Below, one piece after another: positions 35,264 to 44,710 of a DNA stretch of 64,000 nt. This stretch comes from Streptacidiphilus albus JL83 (GTDB lineage: Bacteria > Actinomycetota > Actinomycetes > Streptomycetales > Streptomycetaceae). Below the pieces are notes generated by a model. It saw only the letters and a list, made by a program, of their open reading frames with translations. It was not told the DNA's origin and searched no databases. Location of the stretch: the NCBI RefSeq assembly GCF_000744705.1, contig NZ_JQML01000001.1, forward strand, positions 6,396,017 through 6,460,016. Direction: 5' to 3'. A program made the translations under genes and the position numbers. The first letter of the stretch is position 1. Each line of letters begins with the position of its first letter.

Positions 35264-37440
35264 CTACAGTGCCTCCCCGGGGGATGAACCCCGCACCCGC
35301 AGACCCCGACGCCGCGGACCCGGCGACCCCGGACCCGGCCGCCACCGCCGAGGCCACCGCCGAAGCCGTAACCGAGGTGGCAGCCGAGGCGGCAGCCGCT
35401 CCCGGGCCGGACTCCGCGCCGCTTCCGTCGAGCCGACTGCGCGAGCTGCTGCACGCCGCCGTCACCGCCGTCGGCGGCGTGGAACGCCCGGGACAGGTCG
35501 CCATGGCCGAGGCCGTGGCCGCCGCCGTCGAGTCCGGCGAGCAGCTGCTGGTCCAGGCCGGCACCGGGACCGGCAAGTCCCTCGCCTACCTGGTTCCCGC
35601 GCTCGCCCACGGCGACCGGGTCGTGGTCGCCACCGCGACCCTCGCGCTCCAGCGCCAGCTGGTCGAACGCGATCTGCCGCGCATGGTCAAGGCACTGCAG
35701 CCGCAGCTGCGCCGCACCCCGCAGTTCGCCATGCTCAAGGGCCGCTCCAACTACCTCTGCCTGCACCGGGTCCACGAGGGCGCCCCGAGCGACGAGGGCG
35801 AGGGCCTGTTCGACCCGGCGGAGGTCCTCGGCGGGCCCAGCAGCAAGCTCGGCCAGGACGTCGTCCGGCTCCGCGACTGGGCCGACGAGACCGAGACCGG
35901 GGACCGGGACGACATGTCGCCCGGCGTCTCGGACCGCGCCTGGGCGCAGATGTCGGTCAGCTCCAAGGAGTGCCTGGGCGCGACCCGCTGCCCATACGGC
36001 GGGGAGTGCTTCGCCGAGGCCGCCCGCGAGCGCGCCAAGCTCGCCGACGTCGTCGTCACCAACCACGCGCTGCTGGCCATCGACGCCCTCGAAGGCGCGC
36101 CGGTGCTGCCCGAGCACGAGCTGCTGATCGTCGACGAGGCCCACGAGCTGGTCTCCCGGGTCACCGGGATCGCCACCGCCGAACTCACCACCGGGGCGGT
36201 CAACCGGGCGGTGAAGCGCGCCGCGAAGCTCGCCAACGAGAAGACGGTGGACGCGCTCCAGGGCGCCGCCGAGAACTTCCACGGGCTGATGGAGATCGCC
36301 CAGCCCGGCCGGGTCGAGGAGCTGCCGGAGAACATCGGCTATGCGGTCGCGGCGATCCGCGACGCCTGCCGCTCGGTCATCACCTCCATCGGCGAGGTGC
36401 GCGACAAGGGCGTCACCGACGAGGACGCGGTTCGCAAGCAGGCGCTGGCCTCGCTGGAGACGATCCACGACACGACCGACCGGATGCTCGAGGGCTCCGT
36501 CTACGACGTGCTCTGGATCGAGAACAACGACCGCTTCGGGGCCGGCACCTCCTCGCTGCGGGTGGCGCCGCTGAGCGTCTCCGGACTGCTCCGGGAGAAC
36601 CTGTACAAGGAACGCTCGGTGGTGCTGACCTCGGCGACGCTGAAGCTCGGCGGGGACTTCAACGGGGTGGCGCTGTCGCTCGGCCTCGGCCCCGAGGGGC
36701 GGCTGCCGGACGGGCTGGCCGCAGCCGCCAAGGAGGCGCCGGAGGGCACTCCGCTGTGGCGGGGGATGGACGTCGGCTCGCCCTTCGACTACCCCCGGCA
36801 GGGCATCCTCTACGTGGCCCGGCACCTGCCGCCGCCGGGGCGCGAGCCCGACCGGCCGGCCATGCTGGACGAGCTGGCCGAGTTGATCCAGGCGGCCGGC
36901 GGACGCACCCTGGGCCTGTTCTCCTCGATGCGGGCCGCGCAGACCGCGGCCGAGGCGCTGCGCGAGCGGGTTCCCGGCGAGATCCTGCTGCAGGGCGAGG
37001 ACACTCTCGGAGAGCTGATCCGCACCTTCGCCGCCGGCGCCGACAGCTGCCTGTTCGGCACGCTGTCGCTGTGGCAGGGCGTGGACGTCCCCGGCTCGGC
37101 CTGTCAGCTGGTGGTGATGGACAGGATCCCGTTCCCGCGGCCCGACGACCCGTTGATGAGCGCCCGGCAGAAGGCGGTCGAGGAGAGCGGCGGCAACGGC
37201 TTCATGGCCGTCGCGGCGACCCACGCGGCGCTGCTGATGGCGCAGGGGGCGGGGCGGCTGATCCGGGCGGCGGACGACCGGGGGGTGGTCGCGGTGCTCG
37301 ACTCCCGGCTGGCCACGGCCCGCTACGGCGGCTTCTTCCGCTCCTCCATGCCGGACTTCTGGTACACCACGGACCGGAACCAGGTGCGGCGCTCGCTGGC
37401 GTCCATCGACGCCTCGGCGCCGCCGCTGCGGGCCCGCTGA
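35260..37440 (+). CDS. DinG-like (XPD/Rad3-type) iron-sulfur DNA helicase
   Basis: This 726-residue superfamily 2 helicase has Walker A QAGTGTGKSLAYLVPAL, the DEAH box LLIVDEAHELV, and C-terminal motifs SVVLTSATLKLGG and LMAQGAGRLIRA. Four cysteines at 167, 238, 244 and 250 are placed to hold the 4Fe-4S cluster typical of DinG/XPD. Such helicases unwind 5'-3' D-loops, R-loops and G4 structures. The first 45 residues are an acidic Pro/Ala-rich extension. The ATG overlaps the upstream stop, but a PafBC-type promoter suggests independent damage induction. It converges on lexA. Confidence 0.93.
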   Translation: MTTVPPRGMNPAPADPDAADPATPDPAATAEATAEAVTEVAAEAAAAPGPDSAPLPSSRLRELLHAAVTAVGGVERPGQVAMAEAVAAAVESGEQLLVQAGTGTGKSLAYLVPALAHGDRVVVATATLALQRQLVERDLPRMVKALQPQLRRTPQFAMLKGRSNYLCLHRVHEGAPSDEGEGLFDPAEVLGGPSSKLGQDVVRLRDWADETETGDRDDMSPGVSDRAWAQMSVSSKECLGATRCPYGGECFAEAARERAKLADVVVTNHALLAIDALEGAPVLPEHELLIVDEAHELVSRVTGIATAELTTGAVNRAVKRAAKLANEKTVDALQGAAENFHGLMEIAQPGRVEELPENIGYAVAAIRDACRSVITSIGEVRDKGVTDEDAVRKQALASLETIHDTTDRMLEGSVYDVLWIENNDRFGAGTSSLRVAPLSVSGLLRENLYKERSVVLTSATLKLGGDFNGVALSLGLGPEGRLPDGLAAAAKEAPEGTPLWRGMDVGSPFDYPRQGILYVARHLPPPGREPDRPAMLDELAELIQAAGGRTLGLFSSMRAAQTAAEALRERVPGEILLQGEDTLGELIRTFAAGADSCLFGTLSLWQGVDVPGSACQLVVMDRIPFPRPDDPLMSARQKAVEESGGNGFMAVAATHAALLMAQGAGRLIRAADDRGVVAVLDSRLATARYGGFFRSSMPDFWYTTDRNQVRRSLASIDASAPPLRAR

Positions 37441-37479
37441 AAGCAGGCTCGCTCAGGGCGGGGCCTGCTGAAAGCAGCC

Positions 37480-37513
37480 GGGCCCCGCCGACCGTCATCG
37501 GTCGGCGGGGCCC
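37480..37513. terminator. Bidirectional terminator between helicase and lexA
   Basis: A perfect 15-bp stem (GGGCCCCGCCGACCG and its complement) with a TCAT loop lies between the convergent helicase and lexA genes, 40 bp after the helicase stop. Confidence 0.85.
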
Positions 37514-37538
37514 ACCCGGCAGGCGTGCGGCGGGGCCT

Positions 37539-37580
37539 CGGAGGCCGGAACCCCGAGGCCGGAACCCCGAGGCCGGAACC
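37539..37580. repeat. 3 x 14-nt tandem repeat abutting the lexA stop
   Basis: Two exact copies of CCGAGGCCGGAACC and one variant sit directly next to the lexA stop codon. It is a simple direct repeat outside the coding region with no evident function. Confidence 0.8.
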
Positions 37581-38468
37581 TCAGAGGCGGCGCAGCACCG
37601 CGACGACCTTGCCCAGGATGGTCGCGTTGTCGCCGGGGATGGGCTCGTAGGCCGCGTTGTGCGGCATCAGCCAGATATGGCCGTCCTCGCGCTTGAGCCG
37701 CTTCACGGTCGCCTCGCCGTCGATCATCGCGGCGACGATGTCGCCGTTCTCGGCGACCGGCTGGCGGCGCACGGTGACCCAGTCGCCGTCGCAGATGGCG
37801 GCCTCGATCATCGAGTCGCCGCTGACTTTGAGCACGAACAGCTCGCCGTCGCCGACCAGTTGGCGCGGCAGCGGGAAGACGTCCTCCACCGACTGTTCGG
37901 CGAGGATCGGTCCGCCGGCTGCGATCCGCCCGATCAGCGGGACATAGGAGGTGGCCGGCCGACCGGTGGTGCTCTCCGGAACCGGGCGGACGACGTCCAT
38001 GCCGCGTACCTCGTAGGCGCGCGGACGGTGCGGGTCGCGGCGGAGAAAGCCCTTTCGCTCCAGCGCCATCAGCTGGTGCGCCACGGACGAGGTGCTGGAC
38101 AGGCCCACGGCCTGGCCGATCTCGCGCATGCTCGGCGGGTAGCCGCGCCGCTGCACGGAATCCCTGATCACCTCGATGACGCGGCGCTGCCGTTCGGTCA
38201 GCCCGGCCTCGTCGGTCCGGATGCCGGGCGGGCGGCCGGGCAGTGAGCGGGTCGGTCCTTCGTCCGCGAGGCCGTCGGCCGCGGGGCTTTCAAGAGTGTC
38301 CAAGGAGTGTCCCGAGGAGTGCGGTGCGGAGGACCCCGAAAGCTGTCCCGGGACGAGCCCCGAGACGGGATTTCTGAGGTCTTCCTGGCTGCCAAGGTGG
38401 GTGCGGTACTGCTGGCCGTTCTGGGAGCGTTCCTGCACCGGGACGGTGCTGTTTTCTGCGCTGGTCAC
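37581..38468 (-). CDS. lexA: LexA SOS repressor
   Basis: LexA represses DNA-damage genes and self-cleaves with RecA filaments. The winged helix is at about 90-155 ([20 protein letters not shown]), the cleavage site Ala184-Gly185 is in [11 protein letters not shown], and the catalytic dyad is Ser219 (GDSMIEAA) and Lys256 (EATVKRLK). At 295 residues it is longer than most LexA proteins owing to an 85-residue disordered N-terminus. The GTG at 38468 has GAGAGGGG five bases upstream and the first residues resemble other streptomycete LexA starts. A LexA box lies upstream. Confidence 0.96.
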   Translation of the reverse strand: MTSAENSTVPVQERSQNGQQYRTHLGSQEDLRNPVSGLVPGQLSGSSAPHSSGHSLDTLESPAADGLADEGPTRSLPGRPPGIRTDEAGLTERQRRVIEVIRDSVQRRGYPPSMREIGQAVGLSSTSSVAHQLMALERKGFLRRDPHRPRAYEVRGMDVVRPVPESTTGRPATSYVPLIGRIAAGGPILAEQSVEDVFPLPRQLVGDGELFVLKVSGDSMIEAAICDGDWVTVRRQPVAENGDIVAAMIDGEATVKRLKREDGHIWLMPHNAAYEPIPGDNATILGKVVAVLRRL

Positions 38469-38534
38469 GGCGGCCCCTCTCGATGGACGTTCTCCCTTGA
38501 ATAGGCCAACGGTAGGTCCTATCGAAAGGTTGCG

Positions 38535-38550
38535 CCAAACACACGTTCGA
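38535..38550 (-). promoter_or_regulatory. LexA box of lexA (autoregulation)
   Basis: On the minus strand TCGAAC-GTGT-GTTTGG gives a perfect left half-site and 4/6 of the right half. It lies 67 bp before the lexA start, where it can control its own promoter. Confidence 0.8.
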
Positions 38551-38859
38551 GTGAATTATTGCCCGATTGCCTGAAATGATCAAGGTTGCAGGTGTACGGG
38601 CGTATCACGCATACGCTTGTTTGTTCGAGTGGCAGGTTCTCATGAATCGCCTCGCGGACGGGGTCGGACCGCCGAATTTCGTCCTCTTCGCGACGGTCCG
38701 GGCGCCCTGTCCCACCCCGGCTGCGCCCTCCGGTGTACTCCTCGGAGTGCTCCGACGCCATCCGAGTGACCTCTTCCCGACCCCTTCCGCGCTGACCTGC
38801 AATGATCGCGGGGTGTGAGTCGGGGGCTACGGACACGCGCTCCGTGAAGCTTGCCACAT

Positions 38860-38907
38860 GCCCCAGATCTAGTGGTTACATTGGTCCGCGAGCCCACAGG
38901 TTGTGTT
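38860..38907 (+). promoter_or_regulatory. Candidate tandem NrdR boxes before nrdR-nrdJ
   Basis: Two partly palindromic 16-bp elements (38860-38875 around AGATCTAGTGG, and 38892-38907 around CACAGGTTGTG) are about 32 bp apart centre to centre, three helical turns. This matches the known geometry of tandem NrdR sites, but the base match is imperfect. A TAGACT -10-like element follows at 38939. Confidence 0.4.
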
Positions 38908-39026
38908 CCCTGGGGTGGGAACCACCTCGGGCATCGCCTAGACTTGCCTCTGCCCCAGCACCCTCACGGGTGTGCCGGAGCAGCGCCCAGCCACATCCCG
39001 AAGCTCGACCAAGGAGGGGAACGGAC

Positions 39027-39527
39027 ATGCACTGCCCCTTCTGCCGACACTCGGACAGCCGCGTCGTCGACTCGCGCACCACCGACGACGGAACGGCGAT
39101 CCGCCGCCGCCGCCAGTGCCCCGACTGCAACCGCCGCTTCACCACGGTGGAGACGGCGGCGCTGATGGTCGTGAAGCGGAGCGGCGTGACCGAGCCGTTC
39201 AGCCGGGACAAGGTGATCAGCGGCGTGCGCAAGGCCTGCCAGGGTCGGCCGGTCACCGAGGACGCGCTGGCCCAGCTGGGCCAGCGGGTGGAGGAGGCGG
39301 TCCGGGCCACCGGCGCCGCCGAGCTCTCCACCCACGATGTGGGCCTGGCCATACTCGGACCGCTCAAGGAGCTGGACGTCGTGGCCTACCTGCGCTTCGC
39401 GTCCGTCTACCGGGCCTACGAATCACTTGAGGACTTCGAGGCCGCCATCGCGGAACTCCGCGTCGAGCGGCCCCCCGCGGTCGAGCCGGGCACCGCGGTG
39501 CCCGCTCCCGCCCCCGCGTCCCAGTAG
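39027..39527 (+). CDS. nrdR: Transcriptional repressor NrdR
   Basis: NrdR represses ribonucleotide reductase genes according to the ATP/dATP ratio. The zinc ribbon uses Cys3, Cys6, Cys31 and Cys34 (MHCPFC and QCPDCNRRF), and an ATP-cone domain covers about residues 46-136 ([20 protein letters not shown]). The ATG follows a very strong AAGGAGGGGA. The last 20 residues are an Ala/Pro tail. It is encoded 176 bp before nrdJ, the usual nrdRJ pair of streptomycetes. Confidence 0.97.
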   Translation: MHCPFCRHSDSRVVDSRTTDDGTAIRRRRQCPDCNRRFTTVETAALMVVKRSGVTEPFSRDKVISGVRKACQGRPVTEDALAQLGQRVEEAVRATGAAELSTHDVGLAILGPLKELDVVAYLRFASVYRAYESLEDFEAAIAELRVERPPAVEPGTAVPAPAPASQ

Positions 39528-39703
39528 CGTCCGGCTGCGCCGGCAGCCGGACTCGACCGGGACCCCATGGACCAGAACGACTTTCAGTAGGTACGGCGGA
39601 GCGCCCCTCGGGGCTGACGCCTGCAGAGAATTAGTAGTGCGGACACGATGCGTCCCCGGGAAGCAGCGGGGCGCTCAGGGCGTTTGCCCAGGAGGAGGCG
39701 GCA

Positions 39704-42610
39704 ATGACGGACACCACCAGCGGGACACGTGCAGGCAAGGGCGGTGCGGCCAAGGGCGGCAGGAGCGGCGCCAAGGCCGGCGCGACCGGCCAGGGTTCGG
39801 GCCTCCGCGTCGAACGCATCTTCACCACGCCCGGCGTCCACCCGTACGACGCGGTGAACTGGGAGCGCCGCGACGTCATCATGACCAACTGGCGTGACGG
39901 CTCGGTCAACTTCGACCAGCGCGGCGTCGAGTTCCCCGAATTCTGGTCGGTCAACGCCACCAACATCGTCACCAGCAAGTACTTCCGCGGCGCGCTGGGC
40001 ACCCCGCAGCGCGAGTGGAGCCTCAAGCAGATCATCGACCGGGTGGTGCTGACCTACCGCGCCGCCGGCGAGAAGAACGGTTACTTCGCCTCCCCGGCCG
40101 ACGCCGAGATCTTCGAGCACGAGCTGACCCACGCCCTCCTCCACCAGGTGTTCAGCTTCAACTCGCCGGTCTGGTTCAACGTCGGCACCCAGCAGCCGCA
40201 GCAGGTCAGCGCCTGCTTCATCCTGGCCGTGGACGACTCCATGGACTCGATCCTGGACTGGTACAAGGAAGAGGGGATGATCTTCAAGGGCGGCTCCGGC
40301 GCCGGCCTGAACCTCTCCCGGATCCGCTCCTCCAAGGAACTGCTGACCTCCGGCGGCAACGCCTCGGGCCCGGTCTCCTTCATGCGCGGCGCCGACGCCT
40401 CGGCCGGCACCATCAAGTCCGGCGGCGCGACCCGCCGCGCGGCCAAGATGGTGGTCCTGGACGTGGACCACCCCGACATCGAGGCCTTCATCGAGACCAA
40501 GGTCAAGGAGGAGGAGAAGATCCGCGCCCTCCGCGACGCGGGCTTCGACATGGACCTCGGCGGGGACGACATCACCTCCGTCCAGTACCAGAACGCCAAC
40601 AACTCGGTCCGGGTGAACGACGAGTTCATGCAGGCCGTCGAGAACGGCACCGAGTTCGGCCTCCGCGCCCGGCTCACCGGCGAGGTCATGGAGACCGTCG
40701 ACGCCAAGAGCCTGTTCCACAAGATGGCCGAGGCCGCCTGGGCCTGCGCCGACCCGGGCATCCAGTACGACACCACGATCAACCAGTGGCACACCTGCCC
40801 GGAGTCCGGCCGGATCAACGCGTCCAACCCCTGCTCCGAGTACATGCACCTGGACAACTCCAGCTGCAACCTCGCCTCGCTCAACCTGATGAAGTTCCTC
40901 CGCGAGGACGACACCTTCGACGTCGCGGCCTTCGCCCAGGTCGTCGAGCTGGTCATCACCGCGATGGACATCTCCATCTGCTTCGCCGACTTCCCGACCC
41001 AGAAGATCGGCGAGACCACCCGCGCCTACCGCCAGCTCGGCATCGGCTACGCCAACCTCGGCGCGCTGCTGATGGCCACCGGCCACGCCTACGACTCCGA
41101 CGGCGGCCGCGCCCTGGCCGGTGCGATCACCTCGCTGATGACCGGCACCGCCTACCGCCGCGGCGCCGAGCTCGCCGACATCGTCGGCGCCTACGACGGC
41201 TACGCCCGCAACGCCGAGCCGCACCAGCGCGTCATGCGCCAGCACGCCGACGCCAACGCCGTCGCCCCGCGCGGCGACGACCTGGACAACCCGATCTGGG
41301 CGGCGGCCACCGAGACCTGGCAGGACGTGCTGCGGCTCGGCGCGCAGAACGGTTTCCGCAATGCCCAGGCCAGCGTGCTGGCCCCGACCGGCACCATCGG
41401 TCTGATGATGGACTGCGACACCACCGGTGTGGAGCCCGACCTCGCCCTGGTGAAGTTCAAGAAGCTGGTCGGCGGCGGCTCGATGCAGATCGTCAACGGC
41501 ACGGTGCCGCGTGCGCTGAAGCGCCTCGGCTACCAGCCGGAGCAGGTCGAGGCCGTGATCGCCCACATCGCCGAGCACGGCAACGTGGTGGACGCCCCCG
41601 GGCTGAAGGCGGAGCACTACTCGATCTTCGACTGCGCCATGGGCGAGCGGGTCATCTCCGCGATGGGCCACGTCCGGATGATGGCCGCGATCCAGCCCTG
41701 GATCTCCGGCGCCATCTCCAAGACGGTGAACATGCCGGAGACGGCCACCGTCGACGAGGTCGAGGAGATCTACTTCGAGGCGTGGAAGCTCGGCGTCAAG
41801 GCGCTGGCCATCTACCGGGACAACTGCAAGGTCGGCCAGCCGCTCTCGGCGAAGAGCAAGAACGACGGCAAGGCCGAGGCGAAGCCCGCCGCCCCCGCCG
41901 CGGTCGAGAAGGTCGTGGAGTTCCGCCCGGTCCGCAAGCGCCTGCCCAAGGGCCGCCCGGGGATCACCACCTCCTTCACCGTGGGTGGCGCCGAGGGCTA
42001 CATGACCGCCAACTCCTACCCGGACGACGGCCTCGGCGAGGTCTTCCTGAAGATGTCGAAGCAGGGCTCGACCCTGGCCGGGATGATGGACGCCTTCTCC
42101 ATCGCCGTCTCGGTCGGCATGCAGTACGGCGTGCCGCTGGAGACCTATGTCTCGAAGTTCACCAACATGCGCTTCGAGCCGGCCGGTCTGACCGACGACC
42201 CGGACGTGCGGATGGCGCAGTCGATCGTCGACTACATCTTCCGCCGGCTGGCGCTCGACTTCCTGCCCTTCGAGACCCGCTCCGCGCTGGGCATCCACTC
42301 GGTCGAGGAGCGCCAGCGCCACCTGGAGACCGGCTCCTACGAGCCGACGGACGAGGACGACATGGACGTCGAGGGACTGGCCCAGTCGGCCCCCCGCGCC
42401 GTGGCCGCCCCCGCTCCGAAGCCCGCGCCGGCCCCGATCGTCATCCAGACGGCGCCGGTGCCGACCGCGCACAACTCCACCGAGCTGATGGAGATCCAGC
42501 AGGGCATCAACTCCGACGCCCCGCTCTGCTTCTCCTGCGGCACCAAGATGCGCCGCGCCGGCAGCTGCTACCTCTGCGAGGGCTGCGGCTCCACCAGCGG
42601 CTGCAGCTGA
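39704..42610 (+). CDS. nrdJ: Adenosylcobalamin-dependent ribonucleotide reductase (class II)
   Basis: NrdJ makes deoxyribonucleotides without oxygen using coenzyme B12. The 968-residue enzyme contains the active-site region NPCSEYMHLDNSSCNLASLN, the finger-loop glutamate part around ISICFADFPTQKIGET, and a C-terminal zinc-type cysteine set (CFSCGTKM, CYLCEGCGSTSGC) that supplies the reducing thiols. The first 30 residues are Gly/Lys-rich. GGAGGAGG precedes the ATG. A perfect terminator follows. Confidence 0.97.
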   Translation: MTDTTSGTRAGKGGAAKGGRSGAKAGATGQGSGLRVERIFTTPGVHPYDAVNWERRDVIMTNWRDGSVNFDQRGVEFPEFWSVNATNIVTSKYFRGALGTPQREWSLKQIIDRVVLTYRAAGEKNGYFASPADAEIFEHELTHALLHQVFSFNSPVWFNVGTQQPQQVSACFILAVDDSMDSILDWYKEEGMIFKGGSGAGLNLSRIRSSKELLTSGGNASGPVSFMRGADASAGTIKSGGATRRAAKMVVLDVDHPDIEAFIETKVKEEEKIRALRDAGFDMDLGGDDITSVQYQNANNSVRVNDEFMQAVENGTEFGLRARLTGEVMETVDAKSLFHKMAEAAWACADPGIQYDTTINQWHTCPESGRINASNPCSEYMHLDNSSCNLASLNLMKFLREDDTFDVAAFAQVVELVITAMDISICFADFPTQKIGETTRAYRQLGIGYANLGALLMATGHAYDSDGGRALAGAITSLMTGTAYRRGAELADIVGAYDGYARNAEPHQRVMRQHADANAVAPRGDDLDNPIWAAATETWQDVLRLGAQNGFRNAQASVLAPTGTIGLMMDCDTTGVEPDLALVKFKKLVGGGSMQIVNGTVPRALKRLGYQPEQVEAVIAHIAEHGNVVDAPGLKAEHYSIFDCAMGERVISAMGHVRMMAAIQPWISGAISKTVNMPETATVDEVEEIYFEAWKLGVKALAIYRDNCKVGQPLSAKSKNDGKAEAKPAAPAAVEKVVEFRPVRKRLPKGRPGITTSFTVGGAEGYMTANSYPDDGLGEVFLKMSKQGSTLAGMMDAFSIAVSVGMQYGVPLETYVSKFTNMRFEPAGLTDDPDVRMAQSIVDYIFRRLALDFLPFETRSALGIHSVEERQRHLETGSYEPTDEDDMDVEGLAQSAPRAVAAPAPKPAPAPIVIQTAPVPTAHNSTELMEIQQGINSDAPLCFSCGTKMRRAGSCYLCEGCGSTSGCS

Positions 42611-42627
42611 CCGACCGCTGAGTGAGT

Positions 42628-42670
42628 GAACGACTGAGGGGGCCGACGGTGTCGGCCCCCTCAGTCGTTC
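42628..42670 (+). terminator. Terminator after nrdJ
   Basis: A perfect 20-bp stem starting GAACGACTGAGGGGG with a three-base GGT loop begins 18 bp after the nrdJ stop and 24 bp before the end of the convergent MFS gene, so it can serve both strands. Confidence 0.9.
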
Positions 42671-42693
42671 CCCGGTCCGGCCGTTCCTCGGCG

Positions 42694-44193
42694 TCACACG
42701 GTCGGGGCCAGGTCCCGGGTGGTGCTGTCGGCCGGGACCTGGGCGGTGGCGGGGCGGGGGTTGCGGAGCAGGGCGGCGGCGAGCCCGAGAGCGGTCAGCA
42801 GCAGGGCGGTGGCCAGGGTGAAGGCGAGGCTGTAGCCGCCGGCGAGGGCGGCGGTCGCGGTGTCGCCGACGGCCCGGAGGCGGGTGCTGCGGGCGGTGGC
42901 CAGGGTGCCGGTGACGGCGACGCCCAGGGCCGCGCCGACCTGCTGGGTGGTGTTGAGCAGTCCGGAGACCAGGCCGGCGTCGCTGGGGCCGGCGTCGGCC
43001 ATGCCGAGGGTGGTGACGGCGGTGATCGCCAGGCCGAAGCCGCCGGCCAGCAGCACGGTCGGCAGCACGTCGGACAGGTAGTGGCCGTGGGCGGGGAGGC
43101 GGGTGAGCAGGCCCAGGCCGAGGGCGAGCATCAGCAGTCCGGCGAGCAGGACGGCGCGCTCGCCGTACCGGGCGATGAACCGGGCGGCGAGGCCGAGCGA
43201 GAAGGCGGCGATGGACAGGGCGGCGGGGACCATGGCCAGCCCGGTGGCGGCCGGGCCGAGGTCCAGGACATGCTGGAGGTACTGGGCGATCAGCACCTGG
43301 AAGCCGAACAGCGCGGCGACGGTCAGCGCCTGGACCAGGTTGGCGCCGCTGACGTTGCGGGAGCGGAGCAGCCGGGGCGGGAGCAGCGGGTCGGCGGCGG
43401 TGGCCTGGCGGACGGCGAAGCCGAGCAGCAGCAGAGCGGCGAGCCAGGCGTCGTGGCCGTGGTCGACGATGGCGTAGACGCCGAGCATCAGGCCGGAGGT
43501 GACCAGCAGCGCCCCCGGGAGGTCGGCGCCGTGGCGCAGGCCGAGGCCGCGGTCGGCGCGGAGCAGTCGGAGCGCGGGGGCGACGGTGGCCAGGCCGATC
43601 GGCAGGTTGATGAAGAAGATCCAGTGCCAGCTCAGCTCCTGGGTGAGGATCCCGCCGAGCGCGAGTCCGACGGAGGCGCCGGCCGAGCCGGTGAAGCCGT
43701 AGACGGCGAAGGCACGGCGCAGTTCGCGGGGGTCGGGGAAGAGCCGGGTGATCATGCCGAGGCTGACGGCTGCGGTGAGCGCGCCGCCGACGCCCTGCAG
43801 CAGCCGGGCGCCGATCAGGGCGGCGGAGGTGGTGGCGATGCCGCAGAGCAGCGAGGCGGCGGTGAACAGGACCAGGCCGGCGATCAGCACCCGCCGGCGG
43901 CCGACCAGGTCGCCGAGGCGTCCGGCGAGCAGCAGCAGCCCGCCGAAGGGGATCAGGTAGGCGTTCATCACCCAGGCGAGGCCCGGGGCGGTGAGGTGGA
44001 GGTCGTTCTGGATGGTCGGCAGGGCGACGGTGACGATGGTGCCGTCGAGGACGATCATCAGGGTGCCGGTGCAGAGGACGGCCAGGGCGGCCCAGCGGGT
44101 GCGGTGTTCGTCGGGTACGGCGGACCGGGGGGTGTCGTGCCGGGGGGTGTCGGACCGGGGGGTGTCGGACCGGATCGGCTCGGGCTGGGTCAT
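42694..44193 (-). CDS. MFS drug efflux transporter, DHA2 (EmrB/QacA) family
   Basis: This 499-residue protein has about 14 membrane helices and the DHA2 signatures: LDGTIVTVALPTIQNDL (motif D1-like), GRLGDLVGRRRVLIAG (motif A) and GLALGGILTQELSWHWIFFI (motif C). It should export drugs or metabolites with proton exchange. The first 20 residues contain a repeated SDTPR unit. It is divergent from an HxlR regulator with only 79 bp between, which likely represses it. Confidence 0.92.
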   Translation of the reverse strand: MTQPEPIRSDTPRSDTPRHDTPRSAVPDEHRTRWAALAVLCTGTLMIVLDGTIVTVALPTIQNDLHLTAPGLAWVMNAYLIPFGGLLLLAGRLGDLVGRRRVLIAGLVLFTAASLLCGIATTSAALIGARLLQGVGGALTAAVSLGMITRLFPDPRELRRAFAVYGFTGSAGASVGLALGGILTQELSWHWIFFINLPIGLATVAPALRLLRADRGLGLRHGADLPGALLVTSGLMLGVYAIVDHGHDAWLAALLLLGFAVRQATAADPLLPPRLLRSRNVSGANLVQALTVAALFGFQVLIAQYLQHVLDLGPAATGLAMVPAALSIAAFSLGLAARFIARYGERAVLLAGLLMLALGLGLLTRLPAHGHYLSDVLPTVLLAGGFGLAITAVTTLGMADAGPSDAGLVSGLLNTTQQVGAALGVAVTGTLATARSTRLRAVGDTATAALAGGYSLAFTLATALLLTALGLAAALLRNPRPATAQVPADSTTRDLAPTV

Positions 44194-44272
44194 CTCGGCT
44201 CTCCCATGGGGAACTTATTGTTACTGAGGCCATCATGTGTGACCATGTGACCGGCCGTAAGGAGGCACTTTC
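44194..44272. promoter_or_regulatory. Divergent control region, MFS / HxlR
   Basis: This 79-bp AT-richer gap carries back-to-back promoters. A direct repeat CATGTGTGACC/CATGTGACC (around 44233-44252) just upstream of the HxlR ribosome binding site is a candidate HxlR operator. Confidence 0.5.
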
Positions 44273-44671
44273 ATGTCCCAGGGACACACCGGTGTGACCG
44301 TGGAGGCGACGGCGGCGGACCTGGTCGCCGAGAGCTGCCCGATGATCGAGGTGCTGGGCCGGGTCTCCGGGAAGTGGAGCATCCCGATCCTGATGGCCGC
44401 GACCAGGGGGCCGATCCGCTTCACCGAACTGGAGCGGGCCATCCCGGACATCAGCCGGCGGATGCTGACGCTGACGCTCCGGAACCTGGAGCGGGACGGG
44501 CTGCTGACCCGTACCGTCTATCCGACGGTGCCGCCCAGGGTCGAGTACACGGCCACCGCCATGGCGGCCGAACTGCGCGGCACCCTGACCGAGCTGACGG
44601 TCTGGGCGGAACGGCACCGGTCGGGCGTCGACCGCGCCCGGGCCGCCTACGACGCGCAGCAGGCCCGCTGA
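44273..44671 (+). CDS. HxlR-family transcriptional regulator
   Basis: This 132-residue winged-helix protein matches HxlR/MarR-like regulators: the near N-terminal cysteine in [10 protein letters not shown] (redox or electrophile-sensing position in several homologues), [30 protein letters not shown] and the wing [20 protein letters not shown] precedes the ATG. Divergent placement with the DHA2 transporter suggests it represses the pump until a ligand or oxidant releases it. Confidence 0.9.
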   Translation: MSQGHTGVTVEATAADLVAESCPMIEVLGRVSGKWSIPILMAATRGPIRFTELERAIPDISRRMLTLTLRNLERDGLLTRTVYPTVPPRVEYTATAMAAELRGTLTELTVWAERHRSGVDRARAAYDAQQAR

Positions 44672-44710
44672 TGTCCGGCGCGTTCCGGTCACCCGGCTAC
44701 CGTGACCCGC

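Noticed and set aside
38623-38628. A further LexA site (GTTCGA) downstream of the lexA box
   Set aside because: Only one half-site is present; the other half does not match.
38500-39026. Cobalamin riboswitch before nrdR-nrdJ
   Set aside because: The conserved B12-box and its surrounding stems are not visible. NrdJ itself uses B12, and the riboswitch usually controls the class I genes instead.
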